Part shown: piece after piece, positions 28,063 through 36,288 of the stretch
How positions within the stretch are numbered: position 1 is the first letter of the stretch
Layout: each line of letters begins with the position of its first letter
From: UBA1858 sp965227695
GTDB taxonomy: Bacteria > Pseudomonadota > Gammaproteobacteria > UBA4575
Assembly: GCA_965227695.1 (NCBI GenBank)
Contig: OZ245760.1
Span: 2,232,001-2,296,000, forward strand
Reading direction: 5' to 3'
Length of the DNA stretch: 64,000 nucleotides
Notes under the pieces: model-generated
Seen by the model: the letters and a program-made list of their open reading frames with translations, nothing else
Database searches by the model: none
What the model was told of the DNA's origin: nothing
Translations under genes and position numbers: made by a program

Positions 28063-28089
28063 TTATCGGCATAAAGTGATAAATCTAAA
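28063..28089 (-). promoter_or_regulatory. Putative sigma-28 promoter of pomAB
   Basis: The minus-strand -10 is GCCGATAA, a perfect FliA match. The -35 at 11-base spacing is TTTAGATT, with five of eight positions matching. The location, about 100 bases before pomA, fits late-class stator expression. Confidence 0.6.
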
Positions 28090-28214
28090 AGGGTTTGGAC
28101 GGTATGAAATATCCGATAAAAGTGCTTTTTACCTGTTTGATCTTCTACAAATGCATATATAACGGTGGAAAATTATTCAATGATGCCACAACCAGCCGCG
28201 ATTAAATCAACACC

Positions 28215-28643
28215 ATGACTGATAACAAGGCAGACGCTAACATCGCAAGAAATATTTATGCTTTACTATTAAGATGTAGTCCTGAACTGATTATATACTA
28301 CCAGTCACGCCTGCCCCCCCATGAATTAGTTGCCGGCAAACTCATTAATTCTGCGACCTTGAGTCAAACAACCATTTGTGTGACGGGCATTGATGACAAA
28401 AATTATAACTTTGATCTTGATATTAACTCGCAGTTATACCAAAGCAAGGGTAACTGGATATGGATAAAGCACATTGCAATTTATATGCACACAACGCGAT
28501 TATTTAGCATACCAATCGTGAAACCGCGCGTCATTGATTTGCCATACAATCAACATCGAGTCTGTGCTCACCAGCTTTTTAAGGATATCGCCGATGAATT
28601 ACGTCCGGTTGTCGATGCGCATCTGACAATGCTACTTAAATGA
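28215..28643 (+). CDS. Unknown protein, 142 residues
   Basis: I do not recognise this protein. It is a soluble, mixed alpha/beta protein without signal peptide or membrane segment. Notable parts are HELVAGKLINSATLSQTTIC, FDLDINSQLYQSKGNWIWIK and a helical end QLFKDIADELRPVVDAHLTM. It stands alone on the plus strand, divergent from pomA, with its 3' end overlapping the small minus-strand gene by 12 bases. Codon use looks like its neighbours. Confidence 0.6.
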   Translation: MTDNKADANIARNIYALLLRCSPELIIYYQSRLPPHELVAGKLINSATLSQTTICVTGIDDKNYNFDLDINSQLYQSKGNWIWIKHIAIYMHTTRLFSIPIVKPRVIDLPYNQHRVCAHQLFKDIADELRPVVDAHLTMLLK

Positions 28644-28883
28644 GTTACTCATCATATTTTCTTCTGCGATTATCTGCAGCTCACTTTCGAGAATATACAA
28701 CGCCCATCCGGGACACGGCCTGGCGCTCACAAGATCGGGTGATGCACTCCACGACTGCACAGTTCTTGCAGACAGCGGATCACCCGTCACCCTAGCCAAA
28801 AGCGCGGCGATATTCCGTGAAGTTTTACCATGTAACCGCATTAGTTTTTTCAATCTTGTTTTATTTCTCTCGATCTCGTTCAT
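28632..28883 (-). CDS. Small protein with possible helix-turn-helix, 83 residues
   Basis: A short basic protein. NIAALLARVTGDPLSARTVQ SWSAS resembles the recognition-helix region of small XRE/Cro-like DNA-binding proteins, followed by PCPGWALYILESELQ. No partner gene or operator was identified. The start ATG at 28883 has no strong ribosome site, so expression is uncertain. Confidence 0.5.
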   Translation of the reverse strand: MNEIERNKTRLKKLMRLHGKTSRNIAALLARVTGDPLSARTVQSWSASPDLVSARPCPGWALYILESELQIIAEENMMSNSFK

Positions 28884-29005
28884 AATTTTATAATTGAAAA
28901 ATTTTGTTACATTTCGCTTATAACATTATGTTATTGCGTACAGTAAATAATAATCAAAGTATAGTAAAACAGCTCTGGTTCCTACCAGCCAGTGAATCAG
29001 GGCTG

Positions 29006-29035
29006 GACCCGGCATCCTTTTGGGGTTGCCGGGTC
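29006..29035. terminator. GC-rich hairpin in the 28884-29102 intergenic region
   Basis: GACCCGGCA pairs with TGCCGGGTC (nine perfect base pairs, 12-base loop). It follows the end of the minus-strand lipid gene at 29103 and could terminate that operon. No strong T tract is present on that strand. The rest of this gap is AT-rich with no gene. Confidence 0.5.
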
Positions 29036-29102
29036 ACCATGATTAATTATTGTCTATTATAATTATTAAATTATTGAATTTAAATTTACTGCGCACAATG
29101 TG

Positions 29103-29993
29103 CTAACGGATTTTTCCTTGTTTAAATAGCCTGTATATAACCGGCCAACAAAATATCCATGGATATTTTCGCATTTTATTGTCTACCGCCACTGGTTGCC
29201 CGGTGTGTCTTGCTATTTTCCATGCAATATAGTCCACGCCACCTGCAAACGTGGCTGTCGCTTTCATCAGTCTCAATATCGAGAGTACTTTACCCAGAAT
29301 AATCCTTGTTTTCCACTTAAGTTGATTGAATGTTGAATAATGAGGCGCTGCGTTTTTATGATCCATTATTAAAGCAAACATACCATCATAGTATTGCTGC
29401 CAGGTTCGATATATTAGTTCCGCACGCTGCTTTGACTCCGCCCTTAATTCCGCCGCATAAGTCAGCTCAAACCCCTTAATCCAGAATGATTGACTATCTT
29501 TGTTATTGATCAAAACAGGCATCACAGCCCGGTAAAATGATTTGGCAGCGACACATTGAGTTTCAGCCATCCAGTGATTGAAACTGCTGTCTTTTGCATA
29601 AATACTGGCTATTGGCTGACAAAATCTTGCCCAAAAATATGAGTGGAACGCCTTGACAGCCTTATCCATTTCGGCCTGACTAATCACAGCATATTTGCAG
29701 CGGTAGATTTTTTTATTTGACTCAACTTGCAAATAAAATACGTTGGGAGGTAAAAGGTAGTTACCAACCAGGTAACCGTGATTCGAATAGGCATTTGAGT
29801 AGTTTTCAACAAAGACATAAAAATCCAGCATACCATCTTCGTATATTCTTGATCGCATACAGGAACCATAAAATACAATACCAGTGACTGATTGATTCAA
29901 TATTTTTCTTATCTGCTTTGAAAACTCCTGAAGAACGGCATCGTTATGCTTCTGCATATGATTTGCAATGTATTGATAAAGTTGCTGGCTCAT
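29103..29993 (-). CDS. Tam41-like nucleotidyltransferase (putative CTP:phosphatidate-type cytidylyltransferase)
   Basis: A 296-residue soluble protein with a nucleotidyltransferase core. The pattern resembles mitochondrial Tam41, which makes CDP-diacylglycerol from phosphatidate: FYGS (41-44), GMLDFYVFVEN (54-64, with the acidic Asp), then NVFYLQVE and RCKYAVIS (98-105), comparable to Tam41's YGSG, MxDFxFxVxD and RxxKYGVIS. Similarity was judged by eye, so alternatives in the broader superfamily remain. It overlaps the DAGK-type lipid kinase by 4 bases (translational coupling) and is followed upstream by a CDP-alcohol phosphatidyltransferase. Context therefore supports a lipid-phosphate activating enzyme. 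Confidence 0.65.
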   Translation of the reverse strand: MSQQLYQYIANHMQKHNDAVLQEFSKQIRKILNQSVTGIVFYGSCMRSRIYEDGMLDFYVFVENYSNAYSNHGYLVGNYLLPPNVFYLQVESNKKIYRCKYAVISQAEMDKAVKAFHSYFWARFCQPIASIYAKDSSFNHWMAETQCVAAKSFYRAVMPVLINNKDSQSFWIKGFELTYAAELRAESKQRAELIYRTWQQYYDGMFALIMDHKNAAPHYSTFNQLKWKTRIILGKVLSILRLMKATATFAGGVDYIAWKIARHTGQPVAVDNKMRKYPWIFCWPVIYRLFKQGKIR

Positions 29994-30976
29994 GTTGTCA
30001 GAAACGTCACCTTACCGGCAGATTCAAGAATTACTTTTGATGTCTTGTTCGCGCCGCCAAACAGTTCACCGTCAAGCGTAAATCCATCGTTCATCTCAAG
30101 CATGATACGAGGACTATGCAAACTTTTATAATAATCTTCGCCGTCTTCAATATCCGGCTGTTTTCCGAGCAATATTTTTATAAATGCCCTGGCAGGTTTC
30201 GGGGCATATTTCTTGATTAAAGTGATTGGTATGCCCGCTTTATTATGCCGATTACCCCAGAACGGATAAACACCCATCAATAACCTGCGCAGTGTTGTCG
30301 CTGTAATGATTGTAAATTCATCTTCCAGGGTAGCCCCGCTCTCAAAACGGATTTTTGCACAAGTTGACGTTGTCATTCTGTTGGTTGTTAACCAGTCAAG
30401 CAGGTATCTGATCATTGCCATGGATGGCCCAACTTCTCCACGAATCCCCTTCGTATGCAATCTTTGACGACAATACAGAATACCGTTGTAAATGGCTCCA
30501 CCCCCAAAAAACATACCACAGAATATTTGATTCTCCTGAGGCAATGACATTCTTAGCACGGCGCGTTCGACCTTATTCAGCGAGCATTCGGTGTGTACGG
30601 CAAAAGTCTGTAGTTTTGCAAGTACATTTTCCAGCTTTCCCCTGCAGCCAACATCCCCGTATGCCATGCTTGTTGTTCCGGCACGAAGTAAAACCAGATA
30701 GGGATTGAAGTGACTGTTGGACTGCTGTTTTAAATAGGTAAGGATTTGCAGCAATGTCCCATCGCCACCATTGACAACTAACACCCGGCATTGCATGTTC
30801 TTGCAAGCATCAAGTACTGCGATAAGACCGTTCTCAGAGTCAGTGACGATATGTTCTATGGCAGGAAATCTGGCTATCGCTTTTGTAAATTTATCAAAAC
30901 CACCACGTTTATTTCTACCACTACGCGGGTTACTGATCGCAACAATATATTTTTCATCTTTGTCGCAACTATTCAT
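29990..30976 (-). CDS. Diacylglycerol-kinase-family lipid kinase
   Basis: A 328-residue soluble kinase of the DAGK/sphingosine-kinase/ceramide-kinase fold. Motifs are ISNPRSGRNKRGG (14-26), the nucleotide-binding VVNGGDGTLLQIL (GGDGT at 70-74), and the C-terminal GFTLDGELFGG that closes the lipid site. The usual substrate is diacylglycerol, but the fold also phosphorylates ceramide and sphingoid bases. Because sphingolipid genes lie nearby, ceramide is a plausible substrate; that is inference. It is coupled to the Tam41-like gene downstream and lies 5 bases after the CDP-alcohol transferase gene. Confidence 0.85.
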   Translation of the reverse strand: MNSCDKDEKYIVAISNPRSGRNKRGGFDKFTKAIARFPAIEHIVTDSENGLIAVLDACKNMQCRVLVVNGGDGTLLQILTYLKQQSNSHFNPYLVLLRAGTTSMAYGDVGCRGKLENVLAKLQTFAVHTECSLNKVERAVLRMSLPQENQIFCGMFFGGGAIYNGILYCRQRLHTKGIRGEVGPSMAMIRYLLDWLTTNRMTTSTCAKIRFESGATLEDEFTIITATTLRRLLMGVYPFWGNRHNKAGIPITLIKKYAPKPARAFIKILLGKQPDIEDGEDYYKSLHSPRIMLEMNDGFTLDGELFGGANKTSKVILESAGKVTFLTT

Positions 30977-30981
30977 ATTTT

Positions 30982-32217
30982 TTAATTTGACGGCCTGACC
31001 AACGGTGCAATTGTTTTAAGCGCAGGGTAGCCAGTAAATATCTTCACAGTCAGGCTTGATCGATTCACGTTGGGTTCAATGTGCTCAACCCAGGACTCTA
31101 GTGGCCCCGATGTAAAGCGCACTAAAACAGCATAAAAGAAACGTATAGCCAACATCAGGGTCGATACAACCGACCAGCCAAGGACCCATATGAACCCTGA
31201 CACAGGATCTGCCAGCATTAAAGACAATGTGAGTAACAGCAGACACGGATTTCTTCTTGCAGTGACTAGCCGGTGATAAGAATCAACCGGTTTCCAGCAG
31301 AAGATACTGATATCATTGAAAAACAGTTGAAATAAACCTTCAAACATCCTGCCACCAATATAGGCGATCAGCAGCACAAACATCCAGCCAGTCACCGAAT
31401 ACGTCAACCCAAGAACAGTTAAATCGCTTAACCCTAGTCCCGCAATCCAGCACCAGTACCAGATAGGTGGATGAATGATATCAAGACCATGATCCATTAT
31501 ATGTCCGATTTTGCTTGACTGAAGCGTGACACGTGCCAGCTTCCCATCTACTGTATCAAGAAAAGTCATCAACCATGCTCCACACAAGCCGGCTACAAGC
31601 TCGCCATAATAAAAGGCAAAACCACAAAATATTGTCAGTAGCCAGCCTGTGGCTGTCACCATATTCGGGGAAATCTTTAGCCGGGCACATTTTCTGACAA
31701 CCCAGCGTGCAGGCAACGGCCACCACCATTTGGTCACAAAATCGGTGATCCCCTTGTATGACTTATCATAAAGATAATTTTCTATTATATGCCGGTTTTT
31801 GCTGGTAATTTGTACCACATGCGCCAGATCGTACTTCCTCAGCCGTGGATCATAACCACCGGTGAGGCCTGACGGTGTCATAACAGGCAGAGCGGCGTCA
31901 AACAATGACAACTTACCCAGTTGGAGAGCCTCGACAGCGGTGTCATAACAGGCTTGATCAACCCATGCAGCCACCGGCACTGTATCATCGCCTGAACTAA
32001 CCAGAATAGCCTGCTGTTGTTGCGTCAGCTTTTGCAACACATTCGCTTCGAACAAATAATCTGCGCGTAACAATAATATCTTTTGGTTTCTCTTTAACTG
32101 GCTGAGATCAGCGATTTCTGTGACACACCCTATTCTGGAGAGAATCTTATGAATACGCTGTGCCTGCGAAACACCCCATAAAGCCACTTCGCAAGTATTA
32201 ACAATGTGGTAAAACAT
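30982..32217 (-). CDS. CDP-alcohol phosphatidyltransferase with N-terminal nucleotidyltransferase-like domain
   Basis: About 411 residues. The C-terminal half is a membrane CDP-alcohol phosphotransferase with the complete signature DxxDGxxAR(x8)GxxxDxxxD: DTVDGKLAR, then GHIMDHGLD (about 221-246). It transfers a phosphoalcohol or phosphatidyl group from a CDP-activated substrate. The N-terminal 140 residues (KILLLRADYLFEANVLQKL) look like a shortened sugar-nucleotidyltransferase domain, as in bifunctional inositol-phosphate cytidylyltransferase/transferase fusions, but no pyrophosphorylase GxGxR loop is visible. The ATG at 32217 is preferred, because the longer reading (32286) would overlap the divergent gene's 5' region. 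Substrate unknown. Confidence 0.85.
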   Translation of the reverse strand: MFYHIVNTCEVALWGVSQAQRIHKILSRIGCVTEIADLSQLKRNQKILLLRADYLFEANVLQKLTQQQQAILVSSGDDTVPVAAWVDQACYDTAVEALQLGKLSLFDAALPVMTPSGLTGGYDPRLRKYDLAHVVQITSKNRHIIENYLYDKSYKGITDFVTKWWWPLPARWVVRKCARLKISPNMVTATGWLLTIFCGFAFYYGELVAGLCGAWLMTFLDTVDGKLARVTLQSSKIGHIMDHGLDIIHPPIWYWCWIAGLGLSDLTVLGLTYSVTGWMFVLLIAYIGGRMFEGLFQLFFNDISIFCWKPVDSYHRLVTARRNPCLLLLTLSLMLADPVSGFIWVLGWSVVSTLMLAIRFFYAVLVRFTSGPLESWVEHIEPNVNRSSLTVKIFTGYPALKTIAPLVRPSN

Positions 32218-32288
32218 ATTTGTATATAATATTAAGAGATTCGGAAACCCGTGTGACAAACAGCCATGCGCATTCAACAAAAACACAC

Positions 32289-33299
32289 ATGATAACTACA
32301 AATGAAAACAGCCAGACAGGCGGGAATGCTAATGAGTCTTTACGGTTTGTGCAACTTTCTGACCTGCATCTATCGTCCATCCACAGACCCGGTCTATCCA
32401 GTCTCCTGAATAAGCGTATTCTCGGATATCTTTCATGGCTGCGTAAGCGTCGCTATACACATCAGCGCTGGGTTCTGGATATTGCTGCCAGAGCCATTGC
32501 CAACCTGCATCCTGATCATTATACAATCACCGGCGACCTCACTCACATTGGCATCGAAAAAGAGTTTAAGGAAGCCAGGGAATGGTTAACACAACTTGCC
32601 TCCCCCACAAAGGTCACAGTGATCCCTGGCAATCACGATTTATATGTCAATACATGCTGGAAACACAGTTTCTATCACTGGCAGGACTATCTGCGAGGAG
32701 ATGATGAATCATTATTCACACAATCCCCGATTAATCAACTTAACGCCAAGGATGCGCTCACACAGCTGAATAATCTATATCCTATTATCAGAATTCGTAA
32801 AAATGTGGCATTTATTGGAATTAACAGCGCATTCAATGCCCCATGGTTCTTTGCCACCGGTCAAGTAAACAGTCGCCAGTTACAGCGGCTTGAACATATA
32901 CTCAAACTTGATGCGTTAAAAAACTACTGTAAAGTTCTACTGGTCCATCATCCTGTCACCCTGACACATACCCCTTATCGCAAGCGTTTAATCGATCATG
33001 ATTCATTAATCTCGTTACTTAAAAGACATCCGGCAGATATTATTCTTCATGGTCACGGCCATCATTCATGCATCGACAGAATATCCTGTGATCGCGGGTT
33101 CGACATACCCGTCATTGGCACCGCCTCAACCTCAAGCATTAGCACAAAACAGAACCATCATGCCGAGTTTCGATTATTCGAGATATCAAGAAAGCCTTCT
33201 CAGTGGCAGCTAAGTCAACAGAGTCATAAACTTGATATGGCTACACGCACTTTTATCCCCGGCAAAACGGAAAAGATACTCATTCCTTTTGCAAAGTAG
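32289..33299 (+). CDS. Calcineurin-like metallophosphoesterase
   Basis: A 336-residue phosphoesterase with every metal-site motif: QLSDLHLSS, ITGDLTH, IPGNHDLY, LVHHP and LHGHGHH. No signal peptide or membrane segment. The ATG at 32289 is chosen over an earlier in-frame start at 32220 because conserved sequence begins near SLRFVQLSD. Given its lipid neighbours, possible roles include removing a phosphate from a lipid headgroup or hydrolysing a nucleotide-activated lipid, like LpxH-type pyrophosphatases; neither is shown. Its 3' end overlaps lptG on the other strand by 20 bases. Confidence 0.87.
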   Translation: MITTNENSQTGGNANESLRFVQLSDLHLSSIHRPGLSSLLNKRILGYLSWLRKRRYTHQRWVLDIAARAIANLHPDHYTITGDLTHIGIEKEFKEAREWLTQLASPTKVTVIPGNHDLYVNTCWKHSFYHWQDYLRGDDESLFTQSPINQLNAKDALTQLNNLYPIIRIRKNVAFIGINSAFNAPWFFATGQVNSRQLQRLEHILKLDALKNYCKVLLVHHPVTLTHTPYRKRLIDHDSLISLLKRHPADIILHGHGHHSCIDRISCDRGFDIPVIGTASTSSISTKQNHHAEFRLFEISRKPSQWQLSQQSHKLDMATRTFIPGKTEKILIPFAK

Positions 33300-34362
33300 C
33301 TTTATACCAATAAGCAAATAATAACAGTGAAACCACCAGCATGGCAGGAAGTACCGCTATCAGAGATGGAGCCCACTGAAGATGAGCACCCAGGTGACTG
33401 ATAACCTGAGTCACGACATAAAATGTTATCCCTGCCAAAATTCCCAGGGTGATGCGCTTGCCTGTTGTGGTGTGACGCTGCGAGCCAAATACGAAAGGCG
33501 CGGCAATGACGATCATGATGGCCGCTGAAAGCGGTGTCACTACTTTCTGCCAAAACAGTAATTCATAACGATATGACTGCTCACCTCTTTCCTTGAGTCC
33601 TTTTATAAATTTAAATAAATTAGTAAGAGATAACGCATCGGGACTGGAAACAATCACACCAAGCTGGACATCACTCAAAAACGAGTGCCAGCGCAGAGCA
33701 TCATGATGAGTAACGAGCATACGACCATCCTGAACTGATTTTTGTGTCACATCCTGCAGTTGCCAAAGTTCACTGTTGGTGTCTACTGCCATTTTTGCAT
33801 GTATATAACGCCCTAGCTGATACTGGCTGTTGAACTCGAATATTTCAACATCGACTGGAATACGTCCATTTTTAACATCTTTTATATGTATAAACTGATG
33901 ATTACTTTGCGCCCAGAATCCGGCTTCGCTGATGAATTCACCTTTACCTTCAATGGCCAGCGTTTTTTCTACATACGCTTTTTGCAACGTAAAGGGTATG
34001 ACATATTGAGCATTCAGTAACACAATAACCATAAGCAATAAGGCAGTCAAAAGCACAGAATGAATAACATTACGAGGTGAAACACCCAGACTCTCTGTTG
34101 CTACTAACTCATGATGCGAGGCAAGAGAACCAAGCGCAATGACAGAACCCACAAGACTGATAAATGCAGCAAAATCCAGTAACAGTTTCGGAGCATGATA
34201 AAGAACATATTTCACCGCCAGCCACCAGTCATAGTGCCCGGTTCCGATCTGATCAAGCTCATCAATCAGTAAAATAGTCGAAAAAAGCGCTGTCATCAAA
34301 AGCGCCAGTAGCACAAACCCACGCAGTACTGTTGTAGCAATATAACGATGTAAAATAAACAT
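33280..34362 (-). CDS. lptG: LptG family, lipid export permease
   Basis: A 360-residue LptF/LptG permease: two N-terminal and several C-terminal membrane helices around a periplasmic beta domain (about 130-255). In LPS transport LptFG with LptB extract lipid from the inner membrane. LptG-like signals are the start FILHRYIATTVLRGF and the C-terminal KRITLGILAGITFYVV. The ATG at 34362 lies one base past the lptF stop; the frame extends upstream to 34425 but that part overlaps lptF. It sits among lipid genes rather than beside pepA, the common gammaproteobacterial location. It could be the housekeeping copy or a paralogue for another lipid. Confidence 0.9.
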   Translation of the reverse strand: MFILHRYIATTVLRGFVLLALLMTALFSTILLIDELDQIGTGHYDWWLAVKYVLYHAPKLLLDFAAFISLVGSVIALGSLASHHELVATESLGVSPRNVIHSVLLTALLLMVIVLLNAQYVIPFTLQKAYVEKTLAIEGKGEFISEAGFWAQSNHQFIHIKDVKNGRIPVDVEIFEFNSQYQLGRYIHAKMAVDTNSELWQLQDVTQKSVQDGRMLVTHHDALRWHSFLSDVQLGVIVSSPDALSLTNLFKFIKGLKERGEQSYRYELLFWQKVVTPLSAAIMIVIAAPFVFGSQRHTTTGKRITLGILAGITFYVVTQVISHLGAHLQWAPSLIAVLPAMLVVSLLLFAYWYKATLQKE

Positions 34363-34364
34363 GG

Positions 34365-35414
34365 TCAGGAGTAGCGTCTTAGCAGTATGAGGAAACACCC
34401 GCCGAGAGCAATCACCACGCTCCATAGTCCTGGCATAGCACTCATCGCACCCTGTTCAATCCATGCTTTTAACACCAGACTGCCGCCGTGAACCAGAAAA
34501 AATATCAAAACTCCAATGATTAATTTACCATATTTACCTTGCCTGGGAGACGTCTTCGCCAGCATCACAGCGATCATTGCCAGCAATAGCGCCTTGAAAG
34601 CCGACGTGACTCTCCACTGGAATTCTGCCTGTTCATAGCGATCACCGGACTTTGCCAGGTAGATGGTCGAGGCTGCCTTTCTTTTGAATGATGGTGGTGC
34701 GATCTGCCTGTTTTTGGGTTGCAGGACAAATTGACCAAAATTGACCAGAGTATCGCTGACTGTGTCACTCAACAAAAAAGCAGAGCCTTGCTCAAACACC
34801 ATCACTGGAGATAATTTGTCGCCGGCTTCGCGTGTGTAACCCTTTTTGGCATAAATAATTCTATCGATCTGCTCCCCGGGCTGATAGATAAAAATGTCAT
34901 TTTTGACCTGATCGTTGCGGTTTATATTTTTTACAAAGTATACCTGCCCACTATCTTTGTTCTCATAAAAATAACCCTCTTCCAGCCGTTCAAAATCAAG
35001 CGTTTGTTTTGCCTGATATTTTGCAGCGTAGCGCAGATCATAAGCCCAGGGCCTGACAAAAATCGAGACAATCGCCGTGACAATCGTGATTGATAGAATG
35101 AGTGGCAGCAGACACCTCATCAGGGCAAACACACTCATCCCTGAAGCCTGCAAGGCACTTATCTCACTCTTTGAGTAGAGCTTGCCAAGTCCAATCAGCA
35201 AAGTTATGTATAGTGCGAGTGGCAGAAATAACTCAAATGCTGCGATTGTCTTGGAAAAAATCAATACTACCAATAACTTTAGAGATAACAGGCGGCTCTC
35301 TGCATCGGCCAGCAACATCAAAGCACTGTAACTGACCATAAGTAACAGCAAAACTGCACAAATCAATACAAAAGGCCGGAGTATCTCCCGGGTTATATAT
35401 CGGGTAATAATCAA
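34365..35414 (-). CDS. lptF: LptF family, lipid export permease
   Basis: A 349-residue partner of LptG. It starts IITRYITREILRPFVLICAV, the LptF N-terminal helix, has a periplasmic beta domain (about 125-250) and C-terminal membrane helices (GKYGKLIIGVLIFFLVHGGS). The start codon is TTG at 35414; the family N-terminus is complete from there and no nearby ATG fits. lptG follows immediately. A 139-base gap separates it from a divergent nucleotidyltransferase gene. LptC, LptA and LptB are not in the window. Confidence 0.9.
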   Translation of the reverse strand: MIITRYITREILRPFVLICAVLLLLMVSYSALMLLADAESRLLSLKLLVVLIFSKTIAAFELFLPLALYITLLIGLGKLYSKSEISALQASGMSVFALMRCLLPLILSITIVTAIVSIFVRPWAYDLRYAAKYQAKQTLDFERLEEGYFYENKDSGQVYFVKNINRNDQVKNDIFIYQPGEQIDRIIYAKKGYTREAGDKLSPVMVFEQGSAFLLSDTVSDTLVNFGQFVLQPKNRQIAPPSFKRKAASTIYLAKSGDRYEQAEFQWRVTSAFKALLLAMIAVMLAKTSPRQGKYGKLIIGVLIFFLVHGGSLVLKAWIEQGAMSAMPGLWSVVIALGGCFLILLRRYS

Positions 35415-35553
35415 ATTGTGTCAATCCGTTATTGAATTATCATCACTTTCTGACGGTCAATAGTGTATAGTTATTAAAATTACGCGATTAACCATCTGGT
35501 GGATATTTTCATATATCTAACCTGCTAACACTAACTGTTTTTCAGAAAACTTC

Positions 35554-36288
35554 ATGAAAGCCATTATTTTATGTGCTGGCCAGGGGCGCCGCTTATTGCC
35601 CTATACGGAATCCACGCCTAAATGTTTACTGAAGCTTGCAGACCGGTATTTTATCGAGTGGCAAATTGATGCATTAAAGCAAATAGGCATCAGCGATATC
35701 ATTGCAGTGATTGGATATTCTGCGCAACGTGTCGAATCGATACTGACCCGCAACTACACCACGGTGAGTTGCGTCTATAACCCGTTCTATGAAGTGGCTG
35801 ACAATCTGGCGAGTTGCTGGATGGCCCGAGAGCATTTGGTTGATGACTTTATCATTATCAACGGAGATACACTATTTGAGCCGTCTATTATCACCGCACT
35901 GCTGGAACAAACCAGCTTTCCCATAACATTAGCAACAGACACAAAAGAACATTATGACGATGACGACATGAAGGTAATCTCACACAACCGGCAACTAATG
36001 TCGGTCGGCAAGACAATATCGATGGATAAAGTAAACGCAGAATCCATCGGGGCGATGCATTTCAATGCCAGGGGCGCTGAGCTTTTCAGAAAAACCATTG
36101 ATAATCTGATGTACCAGCCAGAGTCCCTGCAAAGATGGTATCTGTCTATTATCGACCAGCTTGCATCTGAGGGGCATGTCGGGACATGTCCGGTGGATGG
36201 ACTCGAATGGACCGAGGTCGATTACATTCCTGACCTGGAGCGTGCCAGACAGCTGGCTCAGAAATGGTCTGCCAATAACAAAAATTAA
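35554..36288 (+). CDS. Sugar-phosphate/alcohol-phosphate nucleotidyltransferase
   Basis: A 244-residue nucleotidyltransferase with the pyrophosphorylase loop ILCAGQGRRLLPYTESTPKC (6-25) and metal-binding INGDTLFEP. The C-terminal EWTEVDYIPDLERARQL resembles phosphocholine or inositol-1-phosphate cytidylyltransferases (LicC/IPCT type). It could supply a CDP-alcohol or NDP-sugar for the CDP-alcohol transferase nearby or for a glycan. The exact substrate cannot be set from sequence. It is convergent with the next gene, overlapping by 4 bases. Confidence 0.8.
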   Translation: MKAIILCAGQGRRLLPYTESTPKCLLKLADRYFIEWQIDALKQIGISDIIAVIGYSAQRVESILTRNYTTVSCVYNPFYEVADNLASCWMAREHLVDDFIIINGDTLFEPSIITALLEQTSFPITLATDTKEHYDDDDMKVISHNRQLMSVGKTISMDKVNAESIGAMHFNARGAELFRKTIDNLMYQPESLQRWYLSIIDQLASEGHVGTCPVDGLEWTEVDYIPDLERARQLAQKWSANNKN

